In this document: positions 26,923-35,529 of the stretch, piece by piece | Numbering within the stretch: position 1 is the first letter of the stretch | How the letters are laid out: every line of letters starts with the position of its first letter | DNA from: an uncultured Lachnospiraceae bacterium | Lineage (GTDB): Bacteria > Bacillota > Clostridia > Lachnospirales > Lachnospiraceae | Direction: 5' to 3' | NCBI GenBank assembly: GCA_947384285.1 | Contig: CANDGI010000015.1 | Coordinates: 1 to 64,000 of the forward strand | Length of the DNA: 64,000 nucleotides | The notes under the pieces: generated by a model | Database searches by the model: none | The model's input: the letters and a program-made list of their open reading frames with translations, nothing else | Told to the model about the DNA's origin: nothing | Translations under genes and position numbers: made by a program

Positions 26923-28137
26923 ATGCAGGAATTTACTTCAATTAAATCAATTATCAAAGATATGAGAGTTATTATTGATACAATGAAACGCAAAAGGATA
27001 GGAACGGAAGATATTTGCAATATGCAATTAGCAGTTGTGGAAATAAATAACATTTTATATCATTCTGATAAACTGAGATGTAAAAAAGACATTGATATCA
27101 CAAATGAGGAGGGATATCTACAGTATATAGAGGAACTTGAATTGTTGATTGCTATGTGGGAACAGTCGTTAGAAAGGCGCCAAGGAAAGGCAGTTGACAG
27201 AGAGTTTTGGGATATTTATGAGTTTTTTAAATATGTTGATATAGATATCATATATCAAATGGTTGTACAGCATTTTATGAGGCTGCCGGAAGGACAGAGA
27301 ATTGAGTATTTATCGTTGCCGTACAGATATACATATATGCAAAGAAAGTTAGATTTTACAAAAGGTGACTTTTCTTTAATTGAGCAGTATGTGGAATTGA
27401 TGGCAAATGAGGTTGAGAGTTACAAGTGGTTATATGATCGTCTTGCTGATCATAGGTCAAAGATGATATTAAACGGAATTATCCGTTATTGGTTTGATTT
27501 TGATATAAGCAGGTTACATTCTTTTACGGAGACAGTTTTTCCAGACTACTATGATTTGGATATTTTAGAATGTGGTGAGGATGATGTTTTTGTAGATTTA
27601 GGCGCTTTTACAGGTGATTCAGTGTATGATTACATAAAAATGTATGATGTTTATAAAAAAATATATGCGTATGAGATTACTCCAGGAACTTATCAGACAT
27701 TGGTTCAGAATTTATCCCAGTATCCGAATATTGTTACAAGACAAAAAGGCGTTGGGAGAAAAAATGGAAAGATGTATCTGGAAGGCAGCATAGGGGGAGC
27801 GGGTAACCGCGTGATGGAACACGAGGATATAGAAGTGGAAGTTGTCACTTTAGATGAGGATATAGAAGTGGAAGTTGTCACTTTAGATGAGGATATTAAA
27901 GAGCCAGTTACAGTTATTAAAATGGATATAGAGGGAGCTGAAAAAGATGCTATAATGGGTGCCAAAAACCATATTCTATCCGACAAACCCAGATTATTGA
28001 TATCTTCTTATCATTTGCCAGAAGATGTTTTTGAGGTTCCCCAATTGATATCAAGTATTCGTGATGATTATAAATTTTATATGCGATTTAATGGGATGGG
28101 GCTGTGGCCTTGTGATTACGTGTTGTTTGCTGTTTAA
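26923..28137 (+). CDS. FkbM family methyltransferase
   Basis: Protein of 404 residues. The C-terminal half is an FkbM-type SAM-dependent O-methyltransferase: VFVDLGAFTGDSV (motif I), YEITPGTYQTL, and VIKMDIEGAEKDAI. The N-terminal 200 residues are helical and of unknown role. FkbM enzymes often methylate sugar hydroxyls in glycan clusters. Between motif I and the MDIEGAE motif there is an exact two-copy repeat of 11 residues (EDIEVEVVTLD), caused by a 33-bp tandem duplication; it lies where relatives have a single strand and loop, so activity could be affected. It starts 4 bases after the previous stop. Confidence 0.82.
   Translation: MQEFTSIKSIIKDMRVIIDTMKRKRIGTEDICNMQLAVVEINNILYHSDKLRCKKDIDITNEEGYLQYIEELELLIAMWEQSLERRQGKAVDREFWDIYEFFKYVDIDIIYQMVVQHFMRLPEGQRIEYLSLPYRYTYMQRKLDFTKGDFSLIEQYVELMANEVESYKWLYDRLADHRSKMILNGIIRYWFDFDISRLHSFTETVFPDYYDLDILECGEDDVFVDLGAFTGDSVYDYIKMYDVYKKIYAYEITPGTYQTLVQNLSQYPNIVTRQKGVGRKNGKMYLEGSIGGAGNRVMEHEDIEVEVVTLDEDIEVEVVTLDEDIKEPVTVIKMDIEGAEKDAIMGAKNHILSDKPRLLISSYHLPEDVFEVPQLISSIRDDYKFYMRFNGMGLWPCDYVLFAV
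27823..27888 (+). repeat. Exact 33-bp tandem duplication inside the FkbM gene
   Basis: Two identical 33-base units (27823-27855 and 27856-27888), in frame, followed by eight bases of a third. The identity suggests a recent slippage or a live expansion site. Confidence 0.95.
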
Positions 28138-28188
28138 TGCCAGACTGAAATTTTGCTGATTAGATAACGATAAGCTGAAGGAAATAAA

Positions 28189-29355
28189 ATGTCCAAAAAG
28201 AAAATTACTATAGTTTCTGCTACTAGAGCAGAATACGGAATATTAAAACCGTTAATTATTAAACTTAAAAACATCGTCAATTGGGAAACCCAGTTAATAC
28301 TCACTGGTTCACATTTGGTTCCAGAACTGGGGAGCACTTATCTAGAAGCGGAAGAAGACGAGATTGGTATTGATAGGAAAATTCCAATCAATACCAAAGG
28401 AAATACAGATTATGATGCTTCTCTCATCATGGCGAATGCTTTAATAGAATTTGGCAGATATTTTCAGGAAGAAAAGCCCGATTTTCTATTTGTATTAGGT
28501 GACAGGACAGAAATTCTGGCTATTTGTGCAGCCGCAGCAAACGCCCATATACCCATTGCGCATATTCATGGCGGTGAATTGACCCAGGGGGCGATTGATG
28601 ACAGCATACGCCATGCAGTGACCAAGATGAGTTATCTCCATTTTGCCTCCACAGAAGAGTATCGCAGACGGATTATCCAGATGGGAGAGGAGCCGGAGCG
28701 GGTATTTAATGTTGGCGCGTTGGGAGTGGAAAATATTTTAAAAGAAAGATTATTGAGTCGGGAGGAATTGGGAAAAAGCATAGGTTTTCCGACAGAAAAA
28801 GATTATGTAATTGTGACCTTTCATCCGGTAACCATGGAGCCGGGAACTGCAGAAAAGCAGATACAGGAGGTTTTTCTTGCAATGAGAGAAAGAAAGGATT
28901 TGTTTTATTTGATTACAAAAGCGAATGCTGATGCAGGCGGACAGGTGATTAATAATTTTATGGAATGGGAGACAGCAAAATATCCAAATATGAAGCTGAT
29001 TTCTTCTCTAGGAATGAAACGCTACTTGAGTGGAGTAAAATATGCCAGATTTGTAATGGGAAACTCTTCCAGTGGAATTATTGAGGCGCCATCGTTGGGG
29101 ATTCCTACTGTCAATATAGGGGACAGACAGAAGGGGAGAATTATGGCAGACAGTATAATACCTTGTGAACCGGAACACCAGTCCATTCTGAATGCAATGG
29201 AGCAGGCAATGCATATGGAACCTGGAGAATATCACAGCCCGTATGGAAATGGCAATACGTCAGAGCAAATTGTTAAAATTCTCAAAAAATTTTTGAAAAA
29301 AAGGAAAATAGATTTAAAAAAGCAATTTTATGATATCTCATATAAGGCGGAATGA
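28189..29355 (+). CDS. neuC: UDP-GlcNAc 2-epimerase (hydrolysing), NeuC/LegG
   Basis: Protein of 388 residues, full length for the family. It releases the nucleotide while inverting C2 of the sugar, giving ManNAc or its 2,4-diamino analogue for NeuB. Typical motifs are TRAEYGILKPLI, FVLGDRTEILA, HIHGGELTQGAIDDSIRHAVTKMS and MGNSSSGIIEAPSLGIPTVNIGDRQKGR. The TRAEYG and HIHGGE motifs favour the NeuC/LegG group over WecB. Overlap-tight spacing (3 bases) to neuA shows co-transcription. Confidence 0.92.
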   Translation: MSKKKITIVSATRAEYGILKPLIIKLKNIVNWETQLILTGSHLVPELGSTYLEAEEDEIGIDRKIPINTKGNTDYDASLIMANALIEFGRYFQEEKPDFLFVLGDRTEILAICAAAANAHIPIAHIHGGELTQGAIDDSIRHAVTKMSYLHFASTEEYRRRIIQMGEEPERVFNVGALGVENILKERLLSREELGKSIGFPTEKDYVIVTFHPVTMEPGTAEKQIQEVFLAMRERKDLFYLITKANADAGGQVINNFMEWETAKYPNMKLISSLGMKRYLSGVKYARFVMGNSSSGIIEAPSLGIPTVNIGDRQKGRIMADSIIPCEPEHQSILNAMEQAMHMEPGEYHSPYGNGNTSEQIVKILKKFLKKRKIDLKKQFYDISYKAE

Positions 29356-29358
29356 ACA

Positions 29359-30036
29359 ATGAAAAATATAGCGGTTATCCCTGCAAGAAGCGGCTCAAAG
29401 GGATTAAAGGATAAAAATATAAAGGAATTAAAGGGGAAACCTTTGATGGCATATTCCGTTGAAGCAGCGATAAAGTCTGGCATTTATGATTGCATCCACG
29501 TGTCTACAGACAGTGAGAATTACGCACAAATAGCAAGGGGATATGGAGCTGAGGTTCCTTTTTTGAGGAGCAGTGAATTATCTTCTGACACTGCTGGAAC
29601 TTGGGATGCAATGAGGTTTGTCCTGCATGAATATGAGAAGCTGGGGAAAAATTTTGATATGCTTACTGTGCTGCAGCCTACCTCCCCTTTGAGGAGTGCA
29701 AAGGATATTCAAAAAGCCTATGAATTGTTTGTAGAGAAACAGGCTGAAACAGTAATCGCAGTATGTGAGATGGAACATTCGCCTTTGTGGAGCAATACGT
29801 TGCCGGAGGATGGATGTTTGGAAGGATTTATCAGGGAAAAGGGAGATGTGCCGAGACAGGGGCTTCCCCAGTATTATCGTGTGAACGGAGCGATTTACAT
29901 GGCAAACGTTAAACTTATCCTTGAGAAAGGCAATCTTTATGGGAAAAATGGTTATGCATATATTATGGATAAAAAACATTCGATGGATATTGATGACGAG
30001 CTGGATTTTGTGATGGCAGAGTTTTTGATGGGATAA
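29359..30036 (+). CDS. neuA: CMP-nonulosonic acid synthetase (NeuA/LegF)
   Basis: Protein of 225 residues that activates the nine-carbon acid with CTP. The N-terminal IPARSGSKGLKDKNIKEL is the CTP-binding loop, followed by STDSENYAQIA, LQPTSPLRSAKDI and the C-terminal MDIDDELDF metal-binding motif. Length and motifs are complete. Together with neuB and neuC this gives the donor that Maf uses on flagellin. Confidence 0.93.
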   Translation: MKNIAVIPARSGSKGLKDKNIKELKGKPLMAYSVEAAIKSGIYDCIHVSTDSENYAQIARGYGAEVPFLRSSELSSDTAGTWDAMRFVLHEYEKLGKNFDMLTVLQPTSPLRSAKDIQKAYELFVEKQAETVIAVCEMEHSPLWSNTLPEDGCLEGFIREKGDVPRQGLPQYYRVNGAIYMANVKLILEKGNLYGKNGYAYIMDKKHSMDIDDELDFVMAEFLMG

Positions 30037-30060
30037 TGGAGAAGATAGGGGGTAAATAAT

Positions 30061-30248
30061 TTGCTGCGTAAGGTCGGGTGTCTGATACTGTAGATTGCAG
30101 ATGCGCTTAAGAAAGCTATTCGAGAGGGAGATGACAGCCAGGGTATTTTTATGGCAGGGCAGTGCGCAGGCATGATAGAGAAGAACTTTCTGTTGAAGCA
30201 ATCTTGAAGCAAACTTGGGAACAGGCAAAGGAATATTTGACATTATAA
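30061..30248 (+). pseudogene. FabK/nitronate monooxygenase C-terminal remnant
   Basis: The stretch from 30094 reads IADALKKAIREGDDSQGIF then MAGQCAGMIEK; after a one-base shift it continues ELSVEAILKQTWEQAKEYL to a stop at 30246. This is the C-terminal end of the FabK/nitronate monooxygenase family of flavin oxidoreductases. A stop at 30091 and the shift make it non-functional. A lost enoyl-ACP reductase next to a FabZ-like gene is in keeping with the acyl module. Confidence 0.55.
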
Positions 30249-30276
30249 AGATTATTTTTGAAAGGTTAGGTAGGTC

Positions 30277-30741
30277 ATGGAAGAAAAGTTAAGTTTTGAT
30301 CTTATGGGTATCCAGTCATGCCAGAGGAACCGGTACCCTCTTTTATTTGTTGATAGAATAACAGAGGCTATTCCAGGAAAAAGTGCGAAAGGGATTAAAA
30401 ATTTTACGTATAATGAGTGGTATTTCCCAGCTCATTTTGATGATGATCCCAATGTCCCTGGGTTCGTTTTGGTGGAGTGCTTGGTTCAGACATTTTTAAT
30501 GTCGTTTTTATGTATAGAGGAATATCGGGGCATGGAAACCAGCTTTGTAAGCATCGATAATGTGAAATTTAAGAGAAAAATAGTGCCAGGGGATCGTCTT
30601 TTCATGGATGCCACATTGGATTCTTTCCGGCGAGGTGTGGCAAAAGGTCATGTGGATGGCTTTGTGGATGGTGAATTTACGTGTTGCGCAGATTTTGTAG
30701 TAGCCATTACAGAAGTGTTGGATCGATATAGGCCCAAGTAA
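30277..30741 (+). CDS. FabZ-like hydroxyacyl-ACP dehydratase
   Basis: Hot-dog fold protein of 154 residues. The motif FPAHFDDDPNVPGFVLVECLVQ corresponds to FxGHFPxxPxxPGVLxxEAxAQ of FabZ, with catalytic His53 and Glu67 kept. The RYPLLFVDRI segment is also typical. The usual Gly before His is Ala and the region after it is acidic, so it is a diverged, probably specialised copy and not the housekeeping FabZ. It begins the acyl module of the island and is followed at 43 bases by an acyl ligase. Confidence 0.82.
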   Translation: MEEKLSFDLMGIQSCQRNRYPLLFVDRITEAIPGKSAKGIKNFTYNEWYFPAHFDDDPNVPGFVLVECLVQTFLMSFLCIEEYRGMETSFVSIDNVKFKRKIVPGDRLFMDATLDSFRRGVAKGHVDGFVDGEFTCCADFVVAITEVLDRYRPK

Positions 30742-30784
30742 ATAAAGTAAAAGGAATTGGAATGGAATTTTAAGGAGCAGTATC

Positions 30785-32194
30785 ATGTGGAATTTTGAAA
30801 AATTCGGGAGCAGAAATGCTGTAATTGATGAATATGGGACAGTTCTTACTTATGAGCAGTTAGAGCAGGAAGGAAATCGGATTGCAAATGCCGTTGCAGG
30901 AAGGTGTCTGGTATTTTCACTTTGTGAAAATACCGTTGGTTCCGTATTAGGCTATGCAGCTTTTATTAATCATAAGATTGTGCCTGTTTTGTTGAACAGT
31001 CATTTGGAGCGGGAACTTCTTGAGAATTTGCTGTCCGCCTACTGCCCGTCTTATTTGTGGGTGCCAAAGGCACAGGAAAATGATTTTGAAGACACCAAAA
31101 TTATATATGAGTCTTATGGATATGTCCTGTTAAAGACAAATTATGACAAAACTTATCCTCTTTATGAAGAATTGTGTCTGCTGCTGACTACGTCGGGTTC
31201 TACCGGAAGTCCCAAGTTTGTAAGGCAGAGTTATACAAATGTAAAGGTAAATGCGGAGTCTATTGTGGAATATCTTAAGCTGGATGAGACAGAGAGACCC
31301 ATTACCACCCTTCCTATGAACTATACGTATGGGCTTTCGATTATCAATAGCCATTTTCTGGTGGGCGCAGCATTGCTTGTGACAGACAAGGGGCTGATGC
31401 AGAAGGATTTCTGGAGCTTTTTTAAGGAGCAAAAGGCCACATCCTTCGGCGGGGTGCCTTATACCTATGAGATGCTTGACAGGCTGCGTTTTTGGCGCAT
31501 GGATTTGCCGTCTTTGAGGACTATGACACAGGCGGGTGGGAAAATTATCCCAGAGCTCCATAAAAAATTTGCAGAGTATGCGGCGGAAAACGGAAAAAAT
31601 TTTGTTGTGATGTATGGGCAATGTGAAGCGACAGCACGTATGGGATACCTGCCAGCAGAGAAGGCCATAGAAAAGTGCGGTTCCATGGGGATTGCAATTC
31701 CAGGTGGCAAGTTCCAATTAGCTGATGTAAATGGTGAAGATATTACAGAGCCATTTGTTACAGGGGAACTTGTCTATCAGGGGGAGAATGTTACCCTTGG
31801 GTATGCGGAATGCGGGGAAGATTTGAGCAAGGCAGATGAGCGTAAAGGAATCCTTCAGACTGGCGATATGGCACAGTTTGATAAAGATGGTTATTATTAT
31901 ATCGTAGGCCGCAAAAAGAGGTTTTTAAAAATTTATGGAAACAGAGTCAACCTTGATGAAATTGACAGGATGATAAAAGGAAAGTTCGGTGACATGGAAT
32001 GTGCCAGCGCTGGTGTGGATGACCACATGTATCTTTTTGTGACAGATGGCGCCAAGGCAGATGAAGTGAAGGAATTCGTTGTATTTAAAACAAAGTTAAA
32101 TCCAGCTGCATTTCAAACCGTGGTGGTTGATGAGATTCCAAAGAATGATGCCGGAAAAACATTATATAAGGAATTAGCGAAATATTATGAATGA
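30785..32194 (+). CDS. AMP-forming acyl ligase
   Basis: ANL-superfamily ligase of 469 residues that activates a carboxylic acid as the adenylate and moves it to CoA or an acyl carrier protein. The A3 loop LLLTTSGSTGSPK, A5 MYGQCEATARMGYLP, A7 LQTGDMAQFDKDGYYYIVGRKKRFLKIYGNRVNLDEID (A8) and the catalytic Lys in NDAGKTLYKEL are present. Overlaps luxE-like gene by 8 bases. A truncated relative of this gene lies at 42447-42749, near a second acyl-related gene set. Confidence 0.88.
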   Translation: MWNFEKFGSRNAVIDEYGTVLTYEQLEQEGNRIANAVAGRCLVFSLCENTVGSVLGYAAFINHKIVPVLLNSHLERELLENLLSAYCPSYLWVPKAQENDFEDTKIIYESYGYVLLKTNYDKTYPLYEELCLLLTTSGSTGSPKFVRQSYTNVKVNAESIVEYLKLDETERPITTLPMNYTYGLSIINSHFLVGAALLVTDKGLMQKDFWSFFKEQKATSFGGVPYTYEMLDRLRFWRMDLPSLRTMTQAGGKIIPELHKKFAEYAAENGKNFVVMYGQCEATARMGYLPAEKAIEKCGSMGIAIPGGKFQLADVNGEDITEPFVTGELVYQGENVTLGYAECGEDLSKADERKGILQTGDMAQFDKDGYYYIVGRKKRFLKIYGNRVNLDEIDRMIKGKFGDMECASAGVDDHMYLFVTDGAKADEVKEFVVFKTKLNPAAFQTVVVDEIPKNDAGKTLYKELAKYYE

Positions 32195-33290
32195 AAGAAT
32201 GAATTTTGAAGAAATTTTGCAGATATCCCCTTATTCTTTGGATAAGGAAAAAAAGGGAGAAATGCTTACAAGACGTCTGCTGGAACTGACTGAGCACCAC
32301 AGGGAAAACTGTCCAGAATATGCACGTATTCTGGACAGTATTTCGTATGACAGGAAAAATGTAAGAAGCTATCAAGACTTGCCATTTCTGCCAGTTCGTC
32401 TTTTTAAAGAGTTGTCTTTAAGAAGCATTCCTCAGGATGAAATAGTAAAAACTATGACTTCCTCAGGAACATCTGGGCAGGCGGTTTCTAAAATATATTT
32501 GGATAAGGCAACATCTTCCAATCAGCAGAAAACCATGGTGAAGATTGTATCTGATTTTACAGGTTCCGGCCGTATGCCGATGATTATCGTAGACTGCCCT
32601 TCTGTTGTGAAAAACAGAACCATGTTTTCTGCAAGAGGAGCAGGTATTCTTGGTTTTTCCATTTTTGGAGCAAAAAAAATTTATGCATTGGATGATAATA
32701 TGAAGCTTGATGTGGAGGGGCTGAAAGAATTCCTGGAAAAATATAGAGGGCAGAGGATTCTTCTGTTTGGATTCACATTTATGGTATGGCAGCATTTTTA
32801 CAAAGAATTGTGCAAGTTAGAAAGAGAAGGTGTAAAACTTGACCTTTCCTCTGGCATACTCATCCATGGCGGAGGTTGGAAAAAGCTTGTAAGCGAGGCA
32901 GTAAGCCCTGAAGAGTTTCACACAAAGTTAAAGGCGGTATGTGGATTGAACAGTATCCATGACTATTATGGAATGGTAGAGCAGACGGGATGTATCTATA
33001 TGCAGTGTGAGTGCGGACACCTTCATGCAAGTATATTTTCAGATGTTATTATGAGAAGGCCAGAGGATTTTTCGGAATGCGAAATTGGAGAAAAAGGAAT
33101 TATCCAGGTCGTGTCAACGATTCCAGAGTCTTATCCTGGCCACTCCCTTATCACAGAAGATGAAGGTGTTTTACTAGGGGAAGATGACTGTCCCTGTGGA
33201 AGGAAAGGAAAATATTTCAAAATAATCGGCCGGTTGAAACATGCGGAGATCAGGGGGTGCAGCGATACTTATGCAGCAAGATTCAAATAA
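32187..33290 (+). CDS. luxE: LuxE-like acyl-protein synthetase
   Basis: Protein of 367 residues of the LuxE acyl-protein synthetase family, a relative of the ANL ligases. In luminous bacteria LuxE adenylates a fatty acid and passes it to LuxC for reduction to aldehyde. Seen here: MTSSGTSGQAVSKIYLD (nucleotide loop), FGFTFMVWQHF, ILIHGGGWKK, and the DYYGMVEQTG motif. A cysteine cluster (CECGHLH and CPCGRKGKYF) in the C-terminal part may bind metal and is also common in LuxE of anaerobes. There is no luxAB here, so the product is not for light emission. Confidence 0.88.
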   Translation: MNERMNFEEILQISPYSLDKEKKGEMLTRRLLELTEHHRENCPEYARILDSISYDRKNVRSYQDLPFLPVRLFKELSLRSIPQDEIVKTMTSSGTSGQAVSKIYLDKATSSNQQKTMVKIVSDFTGSGRMPMIIVDCPSVVKNRTMFSARGAGILGFSIFGAKKIYALDDNMKLDVEGLKEFLEKYRGQRILLFGFTFMVWQHFYKELCKLEREGVKLDLSSGILIHGGGWKKLVSEAVSPEEFHTKLKAVCGLNSIHDYYGMVEQTGCIYMQCECGHLHASIFSDVIMRRPEDFSECEIGEKGIIQVVSTIPESYPGHSLITEDEGVLLGEDDCPCGRKGKYFKIIGRLKHAEIRGCSDTYAARFK

Positions 33291-34500
33291 TAAAAAGGAA
33301 TGGATTGTTTTGGATAACGTTACTTATTTGATAGGGAGCGCAGAAATTGCCAGAAATATGGCATCTGTTCCAGCCAAAGAGCCTTTTGACGAAGAGACCA
33401 TAGATTTTTTGAATGATGTGTCCAGGAGGATTATGGGCATGAAAGAGGCAAAAGCATATCCAGATATTATTACGTTAGGATTTTGGATGCGGAAATCCTC
33501 TGTACTGAGCCTGAAAAAACGTTTTGAGAAAAATGATGGGAATTTGCATATGGGAAGAGGCCTGGCATTCCATGTTGCGCCGTCCAATGTGCCGGTTAAT
33601 TATGCCTATTCCCTTGTCACGGGGCTTTTGACGGGAAATGCCAATATTGTAAGGGTGCCGTCGAAGGATTTCCCGCAGGTTGGAATCATTAATAAAGCAA
33701 TCCTGGAATCCCTGCTAAAATTTAACCATGTAAAAGATTATATTTGCCTGGTTCGTTATGAAAGGAATCGGGAGATTAATGATTGCTTGTCTGCTATGGC
33801 GGACATGAGAATTATCTGGGGCGGGGATCAAACGATTGCAGAACTGCGGGAATCCCCATTGGCGCCGAGGGCGGGGGAGATTACCTTTGCGGACAGGTAT
33901 TCCCTGGCTGTGATAGACAGTGAGGTGTACTTAAAGCTGGAGGATAAAAAAAAGGCGGCAGAAGATTTTTATAATGACACATACCTTACTGACCAAAATG
34001 CCTGTACCAGCCCCAGGATTGTCGTCTGGCTTGGAAATCAGAAGGAAGAGGCGAAAAGGGAATTTTGGAGCATCCTTCATGGAGTTGTGAAGGAAAAATA
34101 CGAATTTCAGCCGATTATGGGGATTAACAAGTTAACCAGCAGTTATTTACTGGCAGCCGCGCAGCCTGGCGTAAAAATAGAAGGCCAGGAGGATAATTAT
34201 ATTGTGAGGGTAAAAATCCCCCAAATTACAGACAGTCTTATGGAGTGGAAAGATAATTCAGGATATTTTTTTGAATATGACTGTAATGATATTTTGGAAT
34301 TGAAAAAGCTGTGTGATGATACACATTGCCAGACTATTGGATTTATGGGGGAACGGGAGAGGATCTTTCCTTTATTAAAGTCTGGGATTAAGGGAGTTGA
34401 CCGGATTGTCCCAATCGGAAAGACCATGGACTTTGACCTGATTTGGGATGGATATGATCTGTCAGAACGATTGACAAGGACAATCGCAATCAATGTGTAA
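33271..34500 (+). CDS. luxC: LuxC-like acyl reductase
   Basis: NAD(P)H-dependent acyl-protein reductase of about 409 residues, aldehyde-dehydrogenase-like. Motifs: FHVAPSNVPVNYAYSLVTGLLTGNANIVRVPSKDFP (cofactor site), WGGDQTI, and catalytic Cys245 in LTDQNACTSPR. It should reduce an acyl group received from LuxE to an aldehyde. The start at 33271 overlaps luxE by 20 bases and follows a G-rich site at some distance; an ATG at 33241 is possible but lacks a ribosome site. Together with LuxE and the ligase it makes a complete acid-to-aldehyde route inside a flagellin glycan island. Confidence 0.88.
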   Translation: MQQDSNNKKEWIVLDNVTYLIGSAEIARNMASVPAKEPFDEETIDFLNDVSRRIMGMKEAKAYPDIITLGFWMRKSSVLSLKKRFEKNDGNLHMGRGLAFHVAPSNVPVNYAYSLVTGLLTGNANIVRVPSKDFPQVGIINKAILESLLKFNHVKDYICLVRYERNREINDCLSAMADMRIIWGGDQTIAELRESPLAPRAGEITFADRYSLAVIDSEVYLKLEDKKKAAEDFYNDTYLTDQNACTSPRIVVWLGNQKEEAKREFWSILHGVVKEKYEFQPIMGINKLTSSYLLAAAQPGVKIEGQEDNYIVRVKIPQITDSLMEWKDNSGYFFEYDCNDILELKKLCDDTHCQTIGFMGERERIFPLLKSGIKGVDRIVPIGKTMDFDLIWDGYDLSERLTRTIAINV

Positions 34501-34555
34501 AATTTTGGGTTCAGCTTATCTGGGTGAAAGATTGGAGCAGAACAGGAGAGGTATT

Positions 34556-35515
34556 ATGCGGACGGGATATGTGGTAGGAAATAGAAAAGTTGCGATTGTC
34601 GGGGCTGGATTTGTGGGTTCCTCCATCGCTTATGCCTTGGCTTTAAGGGACATTGCAAGAGAAATTGTTTTAATTGATATAGCGAAAGAAAAAACAGAGG
34701 GGGAAGCCTGGGATATCCGGCATGGGCTGCCAAGCATGGGCACAGCAGATTTATACGCAGGGGATTACCCTGATTGTGCGGATTGTGATTTGATTATTAT
34801 TACTGCTGGGAGGAATCGTAGAAATGGAGAAACCCGTTTAGATATGACTGGGGAAAATGTGAAAATTTTAAAATCTGTCATAAAGTCTATCCAAAAGTAT
34901 TATACCCGTGGAGTTCTTCTGATTATTTCAAATCCGGTTGATATACTTACCTATAAAGCAGATGAGTGGATGGGATTGCCAAATGGGATGGTGTTTGGTT
35001 CTGGCTGTCTGCTGGATTCGTCTCGTTTTGTTCGGACAGTGGCCGACTATATTGGATTAAGCACTGGGGTTGTCAATGGGTATTTAGTGGGGGAGCATGG
35101 GGACAGCCAGGTTCCTGTCTGGAGCCGGGTGACCATAGGGGGAATCCCCATTCATGAGTACTGCAATGAGGTATCGCTGCCCTGGGATGAGCAGGTTCGG
35201 GAGGAAATAGCCTTAAAAACCCGGAAAATGGGAGCAGAAATTATCCGTTCCAAAGGGAAGACCCATTATGGGATTGCTACATGCGTATGCCATCTGGCAG
35301 ACGCTGTTTTGAACCAGCGCCCAACCATTGTGTCGGTTAGTTCACAGCTTTTAGGGGAACATGGCGTGCGTGGGGTTGCATTGTCTGTTCCGTCTGTGGT
35401 TGGGCCATCAGGGGTGCAGCAGAGGATACGGGAACGGTGGGCGCCGGAGGAGTACAGGGGATTCTTTGATGCAGTGGAAAAGGTTAGGAATATATTAGAG
35501 TGTTTGGACGAATAA
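34556..35515 (+). CDS. Lactate/malate dehydrogenase family, Arg at the specificity site
   Basis: 2-hydroxyacid dehydrogenase of 319 residues. NAD loop AIVGAGFVGSSIAYA near the N-terminus, SNPVDILTY, active His in GEHGDSQVPVW, and GETRLD with the catalytic Arg. Overall it aligns with L-lactate dehydrogenase, but the residue equal to Gln102 of Bacillus LDH is Arg (AGRNRRNGETR against AGANQKPGETR). That exchange is the classic switch to malate/oxaloacetate specificity, so the substrate may be a dicarboxylate or another unusual keto acid. AGGAGAGG precedes the ATG at 34556. The context suggests a role in the island, not in fermentation. Confidence 0.85.
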   Translation: MRTGYVVGNRKVAIVGAGFVGSSIAYALALRDIAREIVLIDIAKEKTEGEAWDIRHGLPSMGTADLYAGDYPDCADCDLIIITAGRNRRNGETRLDMTGENVKILKSVIKSIQKYYTRGVLLIISNPVDILTYKADEWMGLPNGMVFGSGCLLDSSRFVRTVADYIGLSTGVVNGYLVGEHGDSQVPVWSRVTIGGIPIHEYCNEVSLPWDEQVREEIALKTRKMGAEIIRSKGKTHYGIATCVCHLADAVLNQRPTIVSVSSQLLGEHGVRGVALSVPSVVGPSGVQQRIRERWAPEEYRGFFDAVEKVRNILECLDE

Positions 35516-35529
35516 AGGAGATTAATCGT

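Noticed and set aside
32187-34500. Bioluminescence (lux) operon
   Set aside because: Only luxE and luxC homologues are present; no luciferase genes luxA or luxB and no luxD, and the context is glycan synthesis.
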